Positions 21,380-33,900 of a DNA stretch of 64,000 nucleotides are shown in pieces. Location: the NCBI GenBank assembly GCA_023548195.1, contig JAJHZJ010000252.1, positions 627,501 to 691,500 of the forward strand. The letters are read 5' to 3'. The stretch comes from Bettongia penicillata ogilbyi (Eukaryota > Chordata > Mammalia > Diprotodontia > Potoroidae). The notes under the pieces were generated by a model, which saw only the letters and a list, made by a program, of their open reading frames with translations, was not told the origin of the DNA and ran no database searches. The first letter of the stretch is position 1. Each line of letters begins with the position of its first letter. The position numbers and the translations under genes were made by a program.

Positions 21380-22095
21380 GACGTTTTGTAGCTATGCAGC
21401 TGTTATTCAGTCAGGTTAGTTACTGCAGTACAGAAGGAATCCTCCTCACAGTTCTAAAGCAGAAAAGAGTGCTTTTGTGGTCACTCACAGACCAGAGCAC
21501 AGGCCAGAAAAGGAGTGGGCACCTCTCCTTTGATCATACCTTGGAAGAACAGAAGATTTACAGGCCCCTAGAAGTATCTCTGAAAACAGTTGTACAAAAT
21601 TCCTGAAGTTTGGAACAGGACACCCTTTACACTGGAAGCAGAGTCCTACGTTGACAAAGAGTTAGAAAATCAAGTACTTGGCTGGGAAAATGAACGAACA
21701 GTGGAAAAGAACTCAGACTAAAGAATCTTGCTTTGGTGAAAAAAATCAGAAGAAGACAACATAGTCAAAACTCCTACATCAAATACCTCCAAGAAAAATA
21801 GGAATTGGTCACAGGATGTGAAAGAGCTCAAAAAAGATTGTGAAAATCAAGTCAAAGAAGTAGAAGAAAAATTGGTTAGAGAAATCAGAGTGATGCAAGA
21901 AAATCATGAAAACTGAGTCAAGAACTTGTTAAAGGAAACCTAAAAAATACTGAAAATAACACCTTGAAAAAGAGACTAACCCAAATGGCAGAAGAGATTC
22001 AAAAAGCCAGTGAGGAGGAAAATGCCTTAAAAACAGAATTGGCCAAATGGAAAAGGAAGTCCAAAAGCTCACTGAAGAAAGCAAGGAATAAGCTT
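21380..22095 (+). mobile_element. L1 5' UTR end and ORF1 N-terminal part, plus strand
   Basis: 21,380-21,690 matches the opossum-type L1 leader ('cactcacagaccagagcac', 'gatcataccttggaag'). Then ORF1 begins ('atgaacgaacagtgg...') and continues with coiled-coil code ('KELKKDCENQVKEVEEKLVREIR' in broken form) and 'KKRLTQMAEEIQKASEEENALK' at 21,964 onward. Two in-frame stops. The text stops abruptly at about 22,095. Losing the 3' part is unusual for L1 and implies later deletion or insertion. Confidence 0.7.
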
Positions 22096-22560
22096 TGGGT
22101 AGGCTTTGTGTTCCACTGGTATTCACAGCATCGTCAAGGATCAAGGGAACCTCCCTTAGCATTTGTAAGGTAGACCGATTTATAGGGGAATGAGCAGGAA
22201 GGTTTCGCAGGGTGAGGTGACGTGGATGAGCGCTGACTTCTGTCGTTAGATGGGGCAGTCGTATCAGTGTCACTGATCCATCTAGGTAACAATTTGGATT
22301 AAAGTCTTACAATTAGGGTTTCCAAAATCAGCTGTAGGCGCAGTACTGGGGGGCTTGGCTAGGTAAAAGCCTGTCTCGCAAGGAGGTGGTCTGGGGAGTC
22401 ACAGCTGAGCTTTAGTTGGCAGCGAGATCAACATTGAATGAATGTTGTAAAATGCAGCCAGAAGAGCTGATGTGCTTTTAGGTTGCTTTGAGTAGCATGA
22501 TATAAATGAGGAGAGAGGGAAATGGTGCTACTGTATTTGCTTTTAGTCAGACCACATGCC
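22096..22560. other. Unassigned block with CpGs next to the broken L1
   Basis: Less AT-rich than its neighbours, with several CpGs. The minus-strand frame within 21,929-22,273 reads 'TLIRLPHLTTEVSAHPRHL' then 'NLPAHSPINRSTLQMLREV', whose composition looks more protein-like than its neighbours. I do not recognise it; an LTR, a retrocopy fragment or chance are all possible. Confidence 0.3.
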
Positions 22561-23230
22561 CAAACCTCCAAGTCTAAAAGTGTTTCTCAGACCATTGTCC
22601 CTGCGAGCCATTGTTGAGGGAAGCCACTCCTGTGGAGAACATTCCCGCTGTACTCAAACCCATTCCCCCCCCCACCAGCATTAACCACTAACCCACTAGT
22701 AAACTCATAAGCCCTGGGAATAACAGGATCGCTCTTCTTCTTCCCTTCTCTGAAACCACTGGTCTTAGTCATCGCAGCCATCATTGAGAGCAGCAATTCT
22801 TGTGGAAAAGGGACCAGCCATCTCTACCAGTTGCCAGCGAACTTCTGTTTAGGGGCACATACGTCAGTTATAGTAGGAGCAATAGCCTAACTTCCCCCAT
22901 GCAAATTACATTTGCACTAGTCTTTCACACTAGTTTTTCCATAAAAGGTATTGAGGTATTCCTCCAGACTTGGTTGGATCAAGGTACTTAAAATAGATTA
23001 TTGATATACTTTTTATTGCTTGAATATAAAGCAGGTGCTAGGAGCTCCAGGGCACCTGGCTGGAGGAATATAATACAAGAGAACTTTGCTCAGCTTAATC
23101 AACTTTAGGTATTCTCATTGTCTATCTTGGTTGAATTTCCTCATAATATGAGCAAGTAAATCTCCTTTTGTTAACTGTTGAATGACATAAAAGTGTCTTT
23201 GTTTTATTCCAGTATCACCCCTAAATTTCC
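22561..23230. other. Unassigned sequence
   Basis: Contains a C-rich run (22,664-22,673) and no recognised repeat or gene. LTR-like features (CAT-rich start, mixed composition) were considered but not supported by flanking duplications. Confidence 0.35.
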
Positions 23231-23489
23231 AGGGGCCTGGCTAGAGTCAGGCCACTCCAGAACATCAGCCTAACTGAAGCAGCAGGGCATCCTGAGGGAG
23301 AGAAAGGAGACTGTACATCAGGAGAGTCAGGCCATTGCTACCACCTCAATCACTGTCTAAGGACAGGTCTGAGGATCCTAATGGAGATAGCCCAGGAGCA
23401 GTATCCTGATGATGAGCGGTACTATTTCTTTATTAGCCACAAAAAAGCAGTGTTTGCTAAGGTACAATCTACAGCTGCCTCTTTGAATA

Positions 23490-23720
23490 GCAGTCACAGC
23501 TGTTGAAGACTCAGGAAAAAAAAGTTCTCATTGTTGAAGTCCTTGACCCTGTCAAATGGTTCAGTTATCAAAAAAAAAAAAATAAAAATGTGATTGTATC
23601 ACTGCTTTATTGCTGCACCCTAAAAGACCTTGGCACCTTTCAACGTGACTTGTAGCTCCTGTATGTATGTTTTCCCCCATTAAGGGTATAAACTCCTTGA
23701 GAACAGGTTTTCTCTACTTT
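23490..23720 (+). pseudogene. Y-box (cold-shock domain) like fragment 1
   Basis: At about 23,500-23,562 the plus strand reads 'VEDSGKKKVLIVEVLDPVKWFS', closely following the start of the cold-shock domain of Y-box RNA-binding proteins (pattern KKVxxxxVLGxVKWFN). The next part is interrupted by an A-run (23,568-23,582) and then parallels 27,165-27,310. Y-box genes have many processed pseudogenes in mammals. Only one short domain edge is recognisable, so the assignment is tentative. Confidence 0.4.
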
Positions 23721-23759
23721 TCTGTTATTTTTATAATATAATTTTAAAATATGTATAAT

Positions 23760-23830
23760 ACTTTATTTACAATTATAATGATTATATTATATACTATATT
23801 GTCATAATATTTCTATATTGTACAATGCTT
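23760..23830. repeat. AT-rich low-complexity tract
   Basis: TA- and TAA-rich stretch of about 70 bp. Confidence 0.7.
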
Positions 23831-23844
23831 TGCACATTTGTTGT

Positions 23845-24020
23845 GCTTATGTTTGTCCTTCGTTCTCGACGTCAAGATGATGACATGACTTGCAGTTGAC
23901 TTTGATTTCAGTGAGGGAGGACCATGCAAGGTCACCAGCCTCACTTCTCCTCTGGAGCCATCTGGGTCCAGTGGCATGATATTCATCAGGATGGCTGGAG
24001 ATGGCCCAGGATGCAATGTG
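23845..24020 (-). mobile_element. Marsupial SINE, 3' body only
   Basis: Reverse complement of the body of the SINE at 18,697-18,995 ('ggtcaccagcctcacttctcc', 'gatattcatcaggatggctgg'). The tRNA-like head is missing; an RTE fragment abuts at about 24,040. Confidence 0.8.
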
Positions 24021-24039
24021 AGACCATGGCTCTTTCAAG

Positions 24040-24535
24040 CCAACATCTAAGTTATGGGAAATACAGACAACAAACGTAAAAGCAGAGACATCACCTTGCC
24101 AACAAAAGTCCGTATAGTCAAAGCTATAGTTTTTCCAGTAGCAATGAATGGCTGTGGGAGTTGGTTTATAAGGAAAGCTGAGCATCACAGAACAATGGTG
24201 ATTGAGAAGACTTTTGAGAGTCCCATAGTCAGCAAAGAGATCAACTCAGTCAACACTTAAAAGAAATTAATTCAGGCTATTCACTGGAAGGTTAAATACT
24301 GAAGCTGGAGTTTAAATACTTTGACCATAAAATGGGAAGATAGGACTCTTTAGAAAAGACTGATGGGAAAGATTGAAAACAAAAGAAAAAGGGGACATCA
24401 GAGGATTTAGATGAATAAATAATGCCTTAGAAACAACAAACATGGACTTAGATAGTAGAAGGCAGAAGGCCTGGTGTGCTGTGGTTGAAGGGATCACAGT
24501 CAGACAGAAACAACTGAAGAACTGACCAACAACAA
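24040..24535 (+). mobile_element. BovB-like RTE LINE 3' end
   Basis: Plus-strand frames include 'SRDITLPTKVRIVKAIVFPVAMNGCGSWFIRKAEHHR', the conserved RTE C-terminal segment, followed by the 3' region to 'aactgaccaacaacaag' at about 24,535, a CAA-type tail. Frameshifts after 24,200. Shows the uninterrupted junction that is altered at 2,842-3,020. Confidence 0.85.
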
Positions 24536-24579
24536 GTTTATCCTGTATATACCTTGTCTGTATGAATTTATTTGCATGC

Positions 24580-24712
24580 TGTCTCTCACATCAGATTGTG
24601 AGCTTCTTGAGGGCAAGGACTGCCTTTTATTTGTGTATCCTCAGTATGTAACACAGTATATGGCACACAGTAGGAGTTTAATAAGTGTTTACTAATTGAT
24701 TCCAAGTTAGCA
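24580..24712 (+). mobile_element. L2/MIR3-type 3' end
   Basis: Classic order 'gattgtgagcttcttgaggg', 'caaggactgccttttatttg', 'agtatatggcacacagtagg', 'tttaataagtgtttac'. Confidence 0.75.
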
Positions 24713-25828
24713 ATCAGTAAGTACTATAATAACGTACATTTTGTTTTTTATTGCTACTCATTATCAAAGTATTCTGCAACTAAAACCTACTGCAGGAAAG
24801 TCAATGTATATTAAATATTTGCTCTGTCAACTGTTAAAAACTTCTGTTTATAGATGGAGCATCCAACAATGGCTGAAGCAAAGAACAGAGAACTTTTTCT
24901 AGAAGCTAAATTATTTATTTGGTATCCTTATGGAGCATTATGAGAATTATTCTATATAAAATTTTTCAGACCCAAAAACCCAAAATATCTCTATGTTCTT
25001 TGTTTAAAAACTGTTTAAAGTTACCTGCTTAAATTATTCTGAAGTCTTAATAATGATAAGTAATAATAGTTAATATATAGTGTAATATGTAAAAGTTTAC
25101 AACATAGGATATGTGCCCTTAATTTTCCTACTCCATTATTATTATGAATATAACCAGTCTCTAATACCTAATTCATTTACACAGCTATTGCTTTTAATTT
25201 TTCAAAGCACCTTATTTTATATATATATATATAATCCCATTATACACAAAACTGTCTAATAAATTGATCCGTACATTTACGCTTTACAAATGTTTCATTG
25301 AGAGACAATGTGGCATAATGGATCAGGGGTAGTCCCAAGTTGGAAACAGGAAGACCTGGTTTTAAATCCTACCTCTAACACATGGTAAAAATTGCTGAAG
25401 ATTGAGAAAAGACCTTTGGATTTGACATCCAAGTGATCATGGTTAACTTTGGAGAGAGCAGTGGAATAATAAAGTCAGAAGCCAGTTTGTAGGGGATTAT
25501 GGAGAGAGTGAGAGGAAAGATGGATGGTCTATTGCAGATGGATGGCCTCTTCAAGGAGTTTAACTACAAACCCCTAGAAAATAAAGTTTGCTTGACTTGT
25601 AGCATCAAAGTTAAAACATAATGTATTGGTAGATTAATATGAACAGAATCAAGAAATCATTGTCTACAGTAATAACAGTAGTGTTTTAAGAATAGCTTTG
25701 AGCAATTGGTCTTTTTGACTACTATAAATATCCAATTAATTCCAAAGGACCTATGAAAGAAAACGCTATTTGCATCCAGAGAAAACTCATAAATAAAAGT
25801 ATATAAAGAATGATTTTTGTATCTCTGC

Positions 25829-25860
<32 letters not shown>

Positions 25861-26220
25861 ACACATATACATATTTGTGTCTAATAGTAGCCATCTCTAG
25901 GGAAGTGGGTAGGGGAAGAAAAAAGGAAAAAAGAGATTTGCATGATAACTTTATTGTATAATTTAAAGGGTTAAACAGTTTTATGTATAATCATTTTTTA
26001 GTCTACTATGTTACTTTTTTCTACTAAATGCTTATTTTATTTCATAAACTAAAAATAAATAGAATTTTAAAATAACGTATTGGATATTGTGACTTGACAA
26101 TTTTTTTCTTGTTCATGGTATCTTTAAGACAAATATATGCATAACAGTATACATTCTTTATTGCCACCAAGCAACTAAAAATAGTATTGTCATAAAACTA
26201 TTTTGATCAGCATAAGTACT
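24713..26220. other. AT-rich low-repeat stretch with microsatellites
   Basis: Includes a (TA)n run near 25,218-25,233, a diverged MIR-like piece at 25,310-25,390, and a (TG)n tract at 25,832-25,862. A 68-bp open segment at 24,854-24,921 is bounded by an AG and a GT (see findings). Otherwise nothing recognised. Confidence 0.45.
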
Positions 26221-26224
26221 GTTA

Positions 26225-26345
26225 TTATCTAGGTTCAGATTACTTACTTAGGTTCACACAGGTATAAGTGTCTGAGACAGGGTTTGAAGTCAAGTTTTTC
26301 TGACTCTGGACCTGTCCCTGTATCTACTATGCCACCTATCTGTAC
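26225..26345 (-). mobile_element. tRNA-headed marsupial/MIR-type SINE fragment
   Basis: Reverse complement of a SINE head and A/B-box region: 'ggttcacacaggtataagtgtctgag', 'gtttgaagtcaagtttttctgactctg', 'ctactatgccacctatctg'. Confidence 0.65.
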
Positions 26346-26400
26346 CATGAGTTGGATGATGCAAGAATTCTAATTTCATGGCATTTAAATTTTATACTTC

Positions 26401-26460
26401 TCTCCCTCTCTCTCTCTCTTTCTCTCTCTCTCTTTCTCTCTCTCTCTTTCTTCTTTTATT
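26401..26460. repeat. (CT)n-rich microsatellite
   Basis: Imperfect TC/CTTT repeat of about 55 bp. Confidence 0.9.
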
Positions 26461-26799
26461 GAAATAGTTATTTTTAGAAAGTGTAACTGAAGTGCATTTT
26501 CCTTCACATTTTAATAGACTCTTTACTTGGGTTAAATAGCCAAGACAATGATGCTGTCTGCTTTTGTAACATTATTTAAATTCTGAAGGAACATCTTTTT
26601 TATAAAGTTTATAGATGCATTACATTTCTGAACATGAAACTGTGGAAGCATTGTGAAATCTAATGATTTTGGAATTTCCATTTCTTTATATGAATGAACG
26701 AAAAGCATATATGAAGCATTTACCATATGCCAGACAATATCTTAACTGCTAAGGATACAAGCGCTCACTATTGAGCTAAGATGGAAGATGCTTTATTGG

Positions 26800-27310
26800 G
26801 AAAGAGTTTGTAATTTGATCTTTTGCCTCACTGAAGCACTGAGGCACCCTGAGGTGAAGATTGGAGGCAGCATGTGCCAGACATGAACCATGACTGCCAC
26901 CTTGACCACCATTTCCTCTAGGACTCTGCATGAGGCAGCTAAGGACCTTGCATCCTGGGCCCTTAGGAATAGCAGCGCTGATACCCCAGCATCTGCAGCC
27001 ATCAGCCGGGAAAACTTCCCCTCTAGCTATGCAGCCTGTGAACTGCTGCTGCAAGTGCTACAGCCCTATATACTGAAGACCTAGGAAAAGTTCTTATCAT
27101 CAGAGTTCTTGGCACTGTCAAATGATTCAGCAACAGAAATGAATAGGAATTCCAGTGGAAATGATATTAAAGAAGTATCACTACATGTTCTACTGCTGTA
27201 CCTCAAGGACCATGGGATTACAGTTGACTGGCAGCTGAAATCTTCACAATGTGTCGCAGCCCCCATTAAAGTGGACGCTCCAAACTCTGTCCCCTCATAA
27301 ATTACTTCCC
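26800..27310 (+). pseudogene. Y-box (cold-shock domain) like fragment 2
   Basis: At about 27,070-27,145 the plus strand reads 'TEDLGKVLIIRVLGTVK*FS', then 'RNE' and 'GNDIKE'. This matches the Y-box cold-shock domain start (KKVxxTKVLGTVKWFN...NDTKE) with a stop replacing the Trp of the VKWF motif. Ahead of it, 26,890-27,084 is an open frame rich in Ala, Ser and Leu, as expected of the Ala-rich N terminus of these proteins but not diagnostic. Downstream sequence parallels fragment 1. A diverged processed pseudogene, or a repeat family carrying this piece, is likely. Confidence 0.45.
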
Positions 27311-27339
27311 TGTTCCTGTTGAGGCCAAGCCATCTTCGT

Positions 27340-27740
27340 AGTCACCCAGACTTGAAACCTGTCCTTCTCATCTCTCTCTCTCTCTCCCCCACCCCCATCT
27401 GTTGCTAAATCTGGCTGATTTGCTTTCATAACATCTCTCATATATACCCTTCCATATCCCTCTGACTGCCATCAGCATAGGCCCTCATCACCTCAACACT
27501 GTACTATGGTCTCCTTGCCTCAAGTATCTCATGACTCCAGTCTGTACTATACTTAGCTGTCAGATTGGTCTATTTAAAGCATTGGTTTGATCATGTTTCC
27601 CATCCCCCATTCAGTAAACTCCTATGGTGTCCTGTCACCTCCAGGATCAAATATAAAATAACCTTCACAACTTGGCCTCCTCCTACCTTTCCAGTGCCTT
27701 ACTCTCACTCATAGTTTCCTTGCAGGTTTAGAAAGAATTT
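27340..27740 (+). mobile_element. L2 LINE remnant, 3' part of ORF2
   Basis: L2 pattern in order: 'tggtctccttgcctcaagt', 'tgtcagattggtctatttaaa', 'tttgatcatgtttcccatcc', 'actcctatggtgtcctgtcacctccaggatcaaat', 'acttggcctcctcctacctttcca'. Confidence 0.8.
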
Positions 27741-29800
27741 CAGATCTCCAGCTTGTTGGGTGGATACCTTTCTTGGGGAAACATGAACAAAAGTTACACA
27801 TGATGGGGAATCATGAAAATTAAGGAGATCACAGATCCATTTAAGAATGAAGTTCATTAAGCAATGTGGAATTGCATTATGGGACTTTACCTCGATGGAT
27901 CTCTTATCTCCTCAATTTGCATACTAATTCCAGTTGTACAAATTGTAATCCTTGTACATGTTATCCTGCTCATGTCATTTCCATATGTATCTATCCTCTG
28001 CAAGAGGTCAACCTATTCTGCTTGGGCCCTTTTTCTAGATCTTTTGGCAACACCAACAAGCGTAGTAAGTAGTTAGCATTTATATAGAGCTTGAAGGGCT
28101 TTATACATTTTTACTTTGAAGTGGAGTACACTATCTTAACTTTTAAAATTTCATAACTAAACATCTTTGACATTCATAATTTAAATGCCCTTTTATTTTT
28201 CTTAGAATGCAAACTAATACATTATTGTAAAAATAAAGCCATCAGCAAAGATTTATTAAATACCTATGATGTGCCAGGTACTGTGCTCTGTGCTGGGTTA
28301 TGTTTTTAGTGGTAGGTTAATATGTGATATACTTCAAACTGAAAATTTCTTAAATTTAAGACTATGAATTGCATACAACACATCTCTTTTTTACTTTAAA
28401 GAAGTAAGAATTCAATAAACACTTCTATTCAACAGTGTCTACTAAGTGCCTTCTCTAAGTTTATATCATTCCATCTCCAAGGTGTAGAAAGGTGATCAGG
28501 TTCTCCTACCCTTTCCTTAATAGTAGAAGTAAGTGATATATAGTGATTTGTGAGGTAAATTCTATGCATTAATCATTAAAAGTGAAAGTAAAATTCAAAG
28601 CACTGCATATATGTATATACATTTATTCATATATATCAGATTTATGAAAGGATATGAGTTATTTGGAAATGAATTACAAATACCTTGATCTTAATCAAAT
28701 AGCTTATGCTTAGAATTTAACTTGCTTTTGACCCCTTGGATACTTTTAAGATTGAGAATATTCTTACAACTTGAGTTTCTATTAGCATAGAAGAGTTGCT
28801 AAGTATCTTTTACAATGGTGTAGTTTGAGGCTGGGTTGCTGACATCTGTCTCTATCTATACACAACATGCAGACATGCGTGTGCACACAAAATGAGGGAG
28901 AAAGAGGAAATGAATCTGTTTCAGCCATCTGTACTTAACCGTGAGTCCCACTCACTCTTGAAAGATTTTAAAGAATTGGGTGCCAATTGGCGTGGTAGCA
29001 AATTCCTGGCCTTGTGAGCGCTTTTGTTGGAATGCTAGAGCACATGAACCTAACTATAATTACTGTCCTTCCTGTACCCACTGGTTACAACTTTTAGTGG
29101 CCTCACATCTAAGTACGTTTTGTCTAGTGGAAATGTTTGATAAAGCTGTTCCCATAATTAATCTTAGGATACTGTATGGTAAGTAAGTAGCAGTTCTCTC
29201 AGGGTGAGCAGGCTCCTTGGTTTAGTACAGGCAGGGCCTGGCATATAGGAGGCACTTAAATGTTTTTGACTGACTGAATCGGAATATGTATCCTGAGAAT
29301 GCCTTTGATGCAAAAGTTATCTTAAGATGGGGAGGGATGACATGAAATCTTTTGCAAAAGCAAAATAAAAGGGGAAAAAAACCTGTTGCTGGGTTTGACA
29401 GACAAATATACAGGACTAGAAGTGGCAATTCTGCAGCAACAGCAAGAGTGTTTGTTGTTACCGTAAAAAGGATTTCAATAAACCCATTTCTTGTCCTTAG
29501 GAGAGGAGTCTTCTGAAATGGGGGTGGGGGTGCATTTAGAGTTCCTGTATAAAGTTAGCGACAATAACAGCACCAGCAACAGTAATCATACAAGCTTTCA
29601 CTTCTGTAGGTAGAAATACATCAGTAGTACTGCAAACAATGAGATTGGGTACACCAGTTACAATAAGGTACTTTTTAATGAAAAAATTAAAGCTTCCCAG
29701 GTTGCCTATGTTGTTGTCTGTTAAATTTAAAGAATGGTGCTAAATACTAGGGATAAAGACAAAAACAAAAAAGTATCTGTTAGCAAAGAACTTACATTTA
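27741..29800. other. Low-repeat sequence with small MIR3-like pieces
   Basis: 28,235-28,305 ('gatttattaaatacctatgatgtgccaggtactg') and 28,410-28,450 resemble MIR3/L2-type tails. No gene recognised; the paired open frames at 27,864-28,076 carry no motif. Confidence 0.45.
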
Positions 29801-29807
29801 TTAAAAA

Positions 29808-29855
29808 ATACACACACACACACACATACTATATATATATATATATATATATGAG
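29808..29855. repeat. (CA)n(TA)n microsatellite
   Basis: About nine CA units followed by about fourteen TA units. Confidence 0.95.
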
Positions 29856-30981
29856 AAATAATTTTGGTAGAGGGAGCACTAACTGCTGAGAGGATTCGTT
29901 GGGGAGGTAGTATGGGATTCCAAGAGGTTCAGGTGAGGAAGGAGAAAACATTCTATGCAAAAGAGATAGTTTGTACAAGGAGGGATTTAATATTATGAGT
30001 ACACCACTTCACCTGCCGTGTATACTGAGTAAGGGGAAATACTCAGAAATTAATTAATCTAGAAACTTTTTTTTGAGAGTAAGGAAGATTTTCTATTTAA
30101 AATTAATAAAATCCACAAATGAGCCTCAAAATATTGGCAGTTCTCAGCTGCTCTGGCAGTTCACTACCATATGGAGGTTTCAGGTTTATGTCTCAGGGAT
30201 TTGTAGACAACTACCACTGGAACTAATGTGATATCAGCCAACATTTGCTTATTCCTCACCCCACCCCTGATATGGGGCCCTTTCAGAAGTTTCTTTTTCC
30301 AGGGCAACCAGGCTTGTGACCCTTATAGTCAGTTTTAGATCATATCTTATTTACCCACATAAAATGCTTGCATTTAGTATATTCAGTTCATTTATGGGTT
30401 TAGATATACTTTCATACTTAATTTCTAAATTCTGTGCAGCTTTGTGGTTCTATTATTTTACAACTCCAAAGCTGGAGCCATATATGGAAAGCTTTATATT
30501 CCCACACAAAGGAGTTTATATTCTGTTCTAGAGGCAATTCTGTTATAGAGTCACTGAACTTCCTTGAGCAGAATAATGGCATGATGGAAACTGGGCTTCA
30601 GGAATTTCAATTTCAGAATGCTGAGAGGATAGTCTTATGTACCTAGGCACATAGAAGTTAAATTTAGCAATTCATATGACAGTCAACAAATTATTCAAGC
30701 TACAGGAAAAAGACTTTTTTCATATAAAAGAAAGGAAACGAATAAAACAAAACCATAGTTAGTTCTGCTGTAATATGACATGTGTTCCTAAATACCCCTG
30801 TGCTATGCAAAATGACTTAATAAAATCACAGAGCTGATAGGGAAAGATAAATGCAACAGTAAATATTGGCAATTTCTGTGGCCTTGAGTTGTTGCATAGT
30901 AGCAGGTTCTTTGTAGGCACAGGCTGACAAAATCTTAAATTGGACAGCTATAACTTCAGACTTTGGCATCATCCATCATTG
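29856..30981. other. Unassigned sequence
   Basis: AT-rich. Open frames at 30,316-30,531 and 30,434-30,646 have no recognised motif. It ends at the L1 target site. Confidence 0.45.
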
Positions 30982-30994
30982 AAAGTGGAAGCTC

Positions 30995-33900
30995 TGGGTT
31001 AAACAACAAATTATAGAAACAATCAATAACTTCATTAAAGAGAATGACATTAATGAGACAACCTACCAAAACTTACAGGATTCTACAAAAACATTTCTTA
31101 GGGAAGTTTTATATCATTGAATGCCTACATGAATAAAATAGAGAAAGAAGAGATCAGTGAATTGGGCATGCAGCTGAAAAAGCTAGAAAAAGAACAGATT
31201 GAAAATCCCCAAGTAAATATCAAATTAGAAATACTGAAAACCAAAGGAGAGATTAAAAAAATTGAAATTAAGAAAACTATTGAACTAATAAATAAAAATA
31301 AGAGTTGGTTTTATGAAAAAAAGACAATTAAATTGATAAATGTTTGGTTAAGTTGATTAAAAAAAGAAAGAAGAAAACCAAATTACAAATGCAAAAAATT
31401 AAAAGGGTGAACTCACCTCCAATGAGGAGGAAATTAACACAATAACCAGAAATTACTTTGCCTAACTGTATGCCTATAAATTCGACAATCTAAGTGAGAT
31501 TGACAGATATTTTAAAAAATATAAATTGCCCAGATTAACAGAAGAGGAAGTTGAATACTGAAATAACCCCATCTCAGAAAAAGAAGTTGAACAAGCTGTC
31601 AGTGATCTTCCTAGGAAAAATTCTCCAAGGACAGATGGATTTACAAGTGAATTCTGTCAAACATTTAAAGTACACTTACTTCCAATATTATATACACTTT
31701 TTGGGGGAAACTGGTGAAGGAATCCTACCAAAGTGTTTTTATAATACAAATATGGTTCTGATACCTAAACCCTTCCAAAACAGAGAAAGAAAATTATACA
31801 TCAATTTCTCTGATGAATACAGATGCAAAAATTTTAAATAAGATATTAACAACGATAATACAGAAACTTATCACGACAGTCATACAATATGATGAGGTAG
31901 GATTCAGACCAGGCTGGTTCAATATTAGGAAAACAATTAGCATTATTGATCACATCAACAACAAAACTAACAGAAACCACATGATTATCTCAATAGATGC
32001 AGCAAAATCTTTTGACAAAATACAACACCCATTCCTTTTAAAAACATTGGAGAGCATAGGAATAAAGGGAACTTTCCATAAAATAATAAGCAGTATCTAC
32101 CTAAAATCTTCAGCAAACATTATATGCGATGGAGATAAGCTAGATGCATTTCCAATAAGATCATGGGTGAAACAAAGATGTCCATTACCATCACTGTTAT
32201 TCAATATGGTACTAGAAATGTAGAGCTGTAGCAATTAGAGAAGATAAAGCAATTGAAGGAATTAGAATAGGCAAAGAAGAAATGAAGTTATCACTTTTTG
32301 CAGATGATATGGTGATATACTTAGAGAATTCCAGAGAAACAAGTAAAAAACCACTTGAAATAATAAACAACTTTGGCAAAGTTGCAGGTTACAAAATAAA
32401 CCCACACAAATCTTCTGCATTTCTTTATATTACTAATAAAGCCCAACAGCAAGAGATAGAAAGAGAAATCTCATTTAAAGCTGTGGTAGACACTATAAAA
32501 CACCTGGGAGTCTACCTGCCAGAACAAACGCAGGAACTATATGAACACAATTAACAAAACGCTTTTTGCACAAATGAAGTCATATCTAAGTAAGTGGAAA
32601 AACATCAGTTGCTCGTGGGTAGGCTGAGCCAATATAATAAAAATGACAATTCTACCTAAATTAATTTACTTATTCAGTGGCATAGCAATCAAACTACCAA
32701 AAGATATTTTCTAGAGCTGGAAAAAATAATATCAGAATTCATGTGGAAGAACAAAAGGGCCAGAATAGCAAGGGAACTAATGAAAAGAAATGCTAGAGAA
32801 GGTGGCCTAGCACTACCAGATCTCAAATTGTATTATAAAGCAGCAATTATCAAAACCACTTAGTACTGGCTAAGAAACAGAAGGGGAGACAAGTGGAATA
32901 GGGTAGGTACTCAAGACACAGTAGGCAATGAATATAGCAATCTACTGTTTGATAAACCCAAGGACCCCAGCTTCTGGGATAAGAACTCACTTTTCGAGAA
33001 AAACTGCTGGGAAAACAGGATGAAAGTGTGGCAGAAACTAAGCATGGACCAATGCCTGACACTGTACATAAACATAAAGTCTAAATGGGTACATGATCAA
33101 GGTATAAAAAGTGATACTATAAACAAATTAGAGGAGCCAGGAATACTGCATTTACCAGATTTATGGAGAAGGGAAGAATTTTTAAGAAGAGATAGAAAAC
33201 ATTATGAAGTGCAAAATGGATAATTTTGATTACATTAAATTGAAAAGTTTTTGCACAAACGAACCAAATGAAACTAAGATTAGGAGGGAAGTAGAAAACT
33301 GGGAAAAAAATTTTTGCAGCTAGTGTCTGTGATAAAGGCCTCATTTCTAAAATATGTAGAAAACTGAGTCAAATGTACAAGAGTGCAAGTCATTCCCCAA
33401 TTGGTAAATCGTCAGAGGATATGAACAGGCAGTTCTCAGGGGAAGAAAGTAGAGCTGTGCCTAGTCATATGAAAAATAAAGTCACTATTGATTAGAGAGA
33501 TGCAAATCAAACCAACTCTGAGGTACCACATCACAACTATCAGATTGGCTAGCATGACAGAATAGGAAGATGATAAATTTGAGAAAAGATATGAGACAGT
33601 TGGAACACTAATTCATTGTTCGTGAATTCTCCATTCTGGAGAGCAATTTGGAACCATGCCCAGAGGGCTGCAAAAATGTGCATACCCTTTGACCTAGCAA
33701 TACCCGTTCTAGGACTGCATTCCAAGGAAATCACAAAAATGGGAAAGGGCCCCACATGTACAAAAATATTTATAGCAGCTCTTTTTGTGGTGGCCAAAAA
33801 CTGGAAGTCAAGGGGATTCCTTCAATTGGGGAATGGCTGAACAAGTTGTGGTATATGAACGTAATAGAATACTATTGTGCAGAAATGATGAGCAGCAAGA

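Noticed and set aside
27864..28076. Two overlapping open frames (70 and 68 codons) suggesting a small gene
   Set aside because: Same-strand alternative frames with no motif, no signal of codon bias and no splice or promoter support.
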